IMG/VR virus record: IMGVR_UViG_3300027896_000115 | Span: 1 to 37,819 of that record | Direction: 5' to 3' (one strand) | DNA: 37,819 bases | Source of the DNA: a virus | Shown here: one piece after another, positions 36,260-37,819 of the stretch | Numbering within the stretch: the stretch's first letter is position 1 | Layout of the letters: the number at the start of each line of letters is the position of its first letter | Program-made: the position numbers and the translations under genes | Notes under the pieces: model-generated | Database searches by the model: none | What the model saw: the letters and a program-made list of their open reading frames with translations, nothing else | Told to the model about the DNA's origin: nothing

Positions 36260-36270
36260 TCTTTTAATAA
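36260..36270 (+). promoter_or_regulatory. CTTYTAATA box before the scaffold/capsid genes
   Basis: TCTTTTAATAA stands in the 93-bp gap after the protease gene, followed by GGTA 10 bases later. The next gene begins about 54 bases downstream with a strong AAGGAGG site. It would give the highly expressed capsid genes their own late promoter. Confidence 0.45.
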
Positions 36271-36323
36271 TTGGAAAAAGGTACTGAAGAACGAGAATAA
36301 AACATAACCCTAAGGAGGTTTAG

Positions 36324-37133
36324 ATGGCACGTAATAGACTCAGTTGGGATGCGGAAAAAGTGGCAAGCATTGAAAAGCAGGCCGACCCGTATACCATGAA
36401 CCAGAATCACGCCAATAACCCGGTAGAAAAGTATAAAAACTGGGATACCGAAACAGGCGGAGAAGGTGTTGATACAAAAACACCATGGAAAGGTGAAGGC
36501 CGTACTGAAACAGGTCATCCCTCCCCGGAACGTCAGGCTGTAATGGCCGCCAGGAAACTGGAAGACAAAGCCATTAAATGTATCACCATCGCACAAAGAA
36601 TGCTTCCTGGTGCATCTGATTCCATCGTTGAAGAACAGGCAACGGACCTTATGCATATGCCAGAAACAGCAATTCTTTCGACTCTGAATCGTCAAGCTTC
36701 ACTGGCTGAAGTATTAGCCGGTAAAGAAAAAGAAGAGGAAGAAGTCGAAGAAGCTAAAGAAGCTGCTAAAAAAGAAGTGGCTCCTGAAATGAAACCGGAA
36801 GTCGAAGAAGCTAAAGAAGCCAAAAAAGAAGTGGCTCCTGAAGTGAAACCGGAAGTCGAAGAAGTTAAAGAAGCTGCTAAAAAAGAAGTAGCTCCTGAAG
36901 TGAAACCGGAAGTCGAAGAAGCTAAAGAAGCCAAAAAAGAAATGGCTCCTGAAGTGAAACCGGAAGTCGAAGAAGCTAAAGAAGCCGGCGATATGCTCGA
37001 TGTGATTTTTGATAATGTAGAAAAAACTGGAGCAAAGAAACTCAGTGGACTTGTCAAACAGGCCTCCACAGGGGACGATACCCTGAATGGTCTGTGGGAT
37101 TCTCCACCCGATGTTTCTAAAGCTTTTAAATAA
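36324..37133 (+). CDS. scaffold-like protein with charged tandem repeats, 269 aa
   Basis: AAGGAGG precedes the ATG. The N-terminal 130 residues are mixed (KWEGEGRTETG-like, then MLPGASDSIVEEQATDLM). Residues 140-221 are four units of EVEEAKEA(A)KKEVAPEVKP, alternately 19 and 18 residues, plus a partial fifth. The C-terminus ends MLDVIFDNVEKTGAKKLS onward. Highly charged helical proteins between protease and capsid genes are commonly scaffold or core components. This is inference from composition and position. Confidence 0.7.
   Translation: MARNRLSWDAEKVASIEKQADPYTMNQNHANNPVEKYKNWDTETGGEGVDTKTPWKGEGRTETGHPSPERQAVMAARKLEDKAIKCITIAQRMLPGASDSIVEEQATDLMHMPETAILSTLNRQASLAEVLAGKEKEEEEVEEAKEAAKKEVAPEMKPEVEEAKEAKKEVAPEVKPEVEEVKEAAKKEVAPEVKPEVEEAKEAKKEMAPEVKPEVEEAKEAGDMLDVIFDNVEKTGAKKLSGLVKQASTGDDTLNGLWDSPPDVSKAFK
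36741..36986 (+). repeat. alternating 57/54-bp tandem repeats
   Basis: Units are 36741-36797 (57), 36798-36851 (54), 36852-36908 (57) and 36909-36962 (54), plus a partial unit to 36986. The alternation shows that a 111-bp pair was duplicated as a block after the first duplication. Confidence 0.9.
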
Positions 37134-37140
37134 TAAACGT

Positions 37141-37156
37141 CGCATTAATAAATGCG
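37141..37156 (+). other. short hairpin in the leader of the decoration-like gene
   Basis: CGCATT and AATGCG pair around AATA, between the scaffold-like stop and the AGGAGGTG site. There is no U-tract; it may protect the downstream mRNA. Confidence 0.4.
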
Positions 37157-37191
37157 ATAATTAGTAACTTTTGAGGAGGTGAAATTCAAAC

Positions 37192-37749
37192 ATGGGTTCA
37201 AATCTTCCAGTCCCTAACACTCATTGTGAAGTTCTGTATCGTCAAACCTATAATACCCTCGGTGGTATCGTAGCGCGTGACCTTACTCAGGACAATCGCG
37301 TGGGTAACGCCCAGAAAGTAGCCAACACCCGCCTGAACGATAAGACCAATAAAGGTATTCTCGCAGGGTCGTGTGTGGCAGTTGTTGGAAGCGGACTTAT
37401 CGGACCTGCATCCACATCTGCAGACGGCACATTCGTCAACAAAGTAGTTGGCATAGCCGTTAATGATGCTGTGGGCAATCCTTTCGAGTCTAGTTCCGCA
37501 GTCGCAAGCCAGAAGGTCGTGTATATGCATGGTACTGGTACAGTATTTAGCACCGACATATATGAAACTTATGACGCCGCAACAGGCGCATCGGCTCTCA
37601 ATTATGCTTATGGTGATTTACTGTATGCGTCTCAAAACGGCCTGTTAACAAAAACTGATACGTCCATGGGAACTGTGGTGGTTGGTATAGTGTTGACCGC
37701 GCCTGCAGCAGGCAACAACTACTATATGACCGTCCAAATGAGAATTTAA
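37192..37749 (+). CDS. probable capsid decoration or head-fibre protein, 185 aa
   Basis: A very strong GAGGAGGTGA site precedes the ATG, and codons are more GC-rich than in the fibre genes, as expected for high expression. The product is Gly/Ala/Val-rich and all-beta (GILAGSCVAVVGSGLIGPAS; YGDLLYASQNGLLTKTDTSM; ending NYYMTVQMRI). Short beta proteins of this kind next to the capsid gene are often decoration proteins. The specific family is not certain. Confidence 0.6.
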   Translation: MGSNLPVPNTHCEVLYRQTYNTLGGIVARDLTQDNRVGNAQKVANTRLNDKTNKGILAGSCVAVVGSGLIGPASTSADGTFVNKVVGIAVNDAVGNPFESSSAVASQKVVYMHGTGTVFSTDIYETYDAATGASALNYAYGDLLYASQNGLLTKTDTSMGTVVVGIVLTAPAAGNNYYMTVQMRI

Positions 37750-37765
37750 GGAGGTGAGTCTTTCA

Positions 37766-37819
37766 ATGTCAGATGTTACAAATGATGTAAAACAGCAGAT
37801 TATTAGCGATTATATCAAG
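37766..37819 (+). CDS. 5' end of next gene, probably the major capsid protein (partial)
   Basis: AAGGAGGTGAG precedes an ATG at 37766. The frame is open to the edge for 18 codons (MSDVTNDVKQQIISDYIK). Identity as the major capsid gene is inferred only from position after protease, scaffold-like and decoration-like genes and from the strong ribosome binding site. Confidence 0.5.
   Translation, partial: MSDVTNDVKQQIISDYIK

Overview
The window is an AT-rich stretch of a large tailed bacteriophage (Caudoviricetes) covering the packaging, host-contact and head-assembly part of the late region. The anchors are a large terminase subunit (5015-6895), a portal protein interrupted by an intein (27606-30929), a prohead protease interrupted by a second intein (33387-36230), a scaffold-like repeat protein, a probable decoration protein, and the first codons of what is probably the major capsid gene at the right edge. 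Nearly all genes are on the + strand, tightly packed, often overlapping by 1 to 20 bases, and preceded by strong AGGAGG-type ribosome binding sites. The sequence does not fix the host. No tRNA, rRNA, CRISPR array, integrase or IS element was seen.

Layout: (1) 1-1455: hairpin-rich DNA, a free-standing homing-endonuclease-like gene without a normal start codon, its terminator, and a dyad-containing leader. (2) 1456-6895: four unidentified genes, a small acidic gene next to the terminase, and the terminase. (3) 6899-26565: a roughly 20-kb block of very long virion/tail-fibre-like proteins. These carry a Ycf48/BNR-type propeller, collagen-like Gly-X-Y arrays ([12 protein letters not shown] units) in four genes, a DNRLRE-like domain between two collagen rods, a lectin-like protein, and a doubled beta-helix protein. 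The block is interrupted by a small opposite-strand module, a spare fibre 3' end, and an opposite-strand UvrD/Rep-type helicase. (4) 26705-37819: the head operon, from small coiled-coil proteins through portal, several small head-region proteins, protease, scaffold-like and decoration-like genes to the presumed capsid gene.

The most interesting structure is the fibre locus. The gene at 10471-14280 ends in a 224-bp segment that recurs at 14842-15065 joined to a different, in-frame C-terminus with no start signals of its own. This looks like a stored alternative fibre tip. The same gene has a decayed copy of its own first codons just upstream. A 38-bp repeat with a dyad lies in front of both of the two largest collagen-like genes. 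The core of that repeat, CTTYTAATA, recurs in three other leaders and is probably the phage's late promoter.

A second window-wide signal is near-total absence of GATC. I found only six sites by eye, four of them in the beta-helix gene 24112-26565 and one in the spare fibre tip. This suggests long exposure to GATC-directed restriction and later arrival of those two segments. All family calls are from motifs read by eye; no database search was possible.
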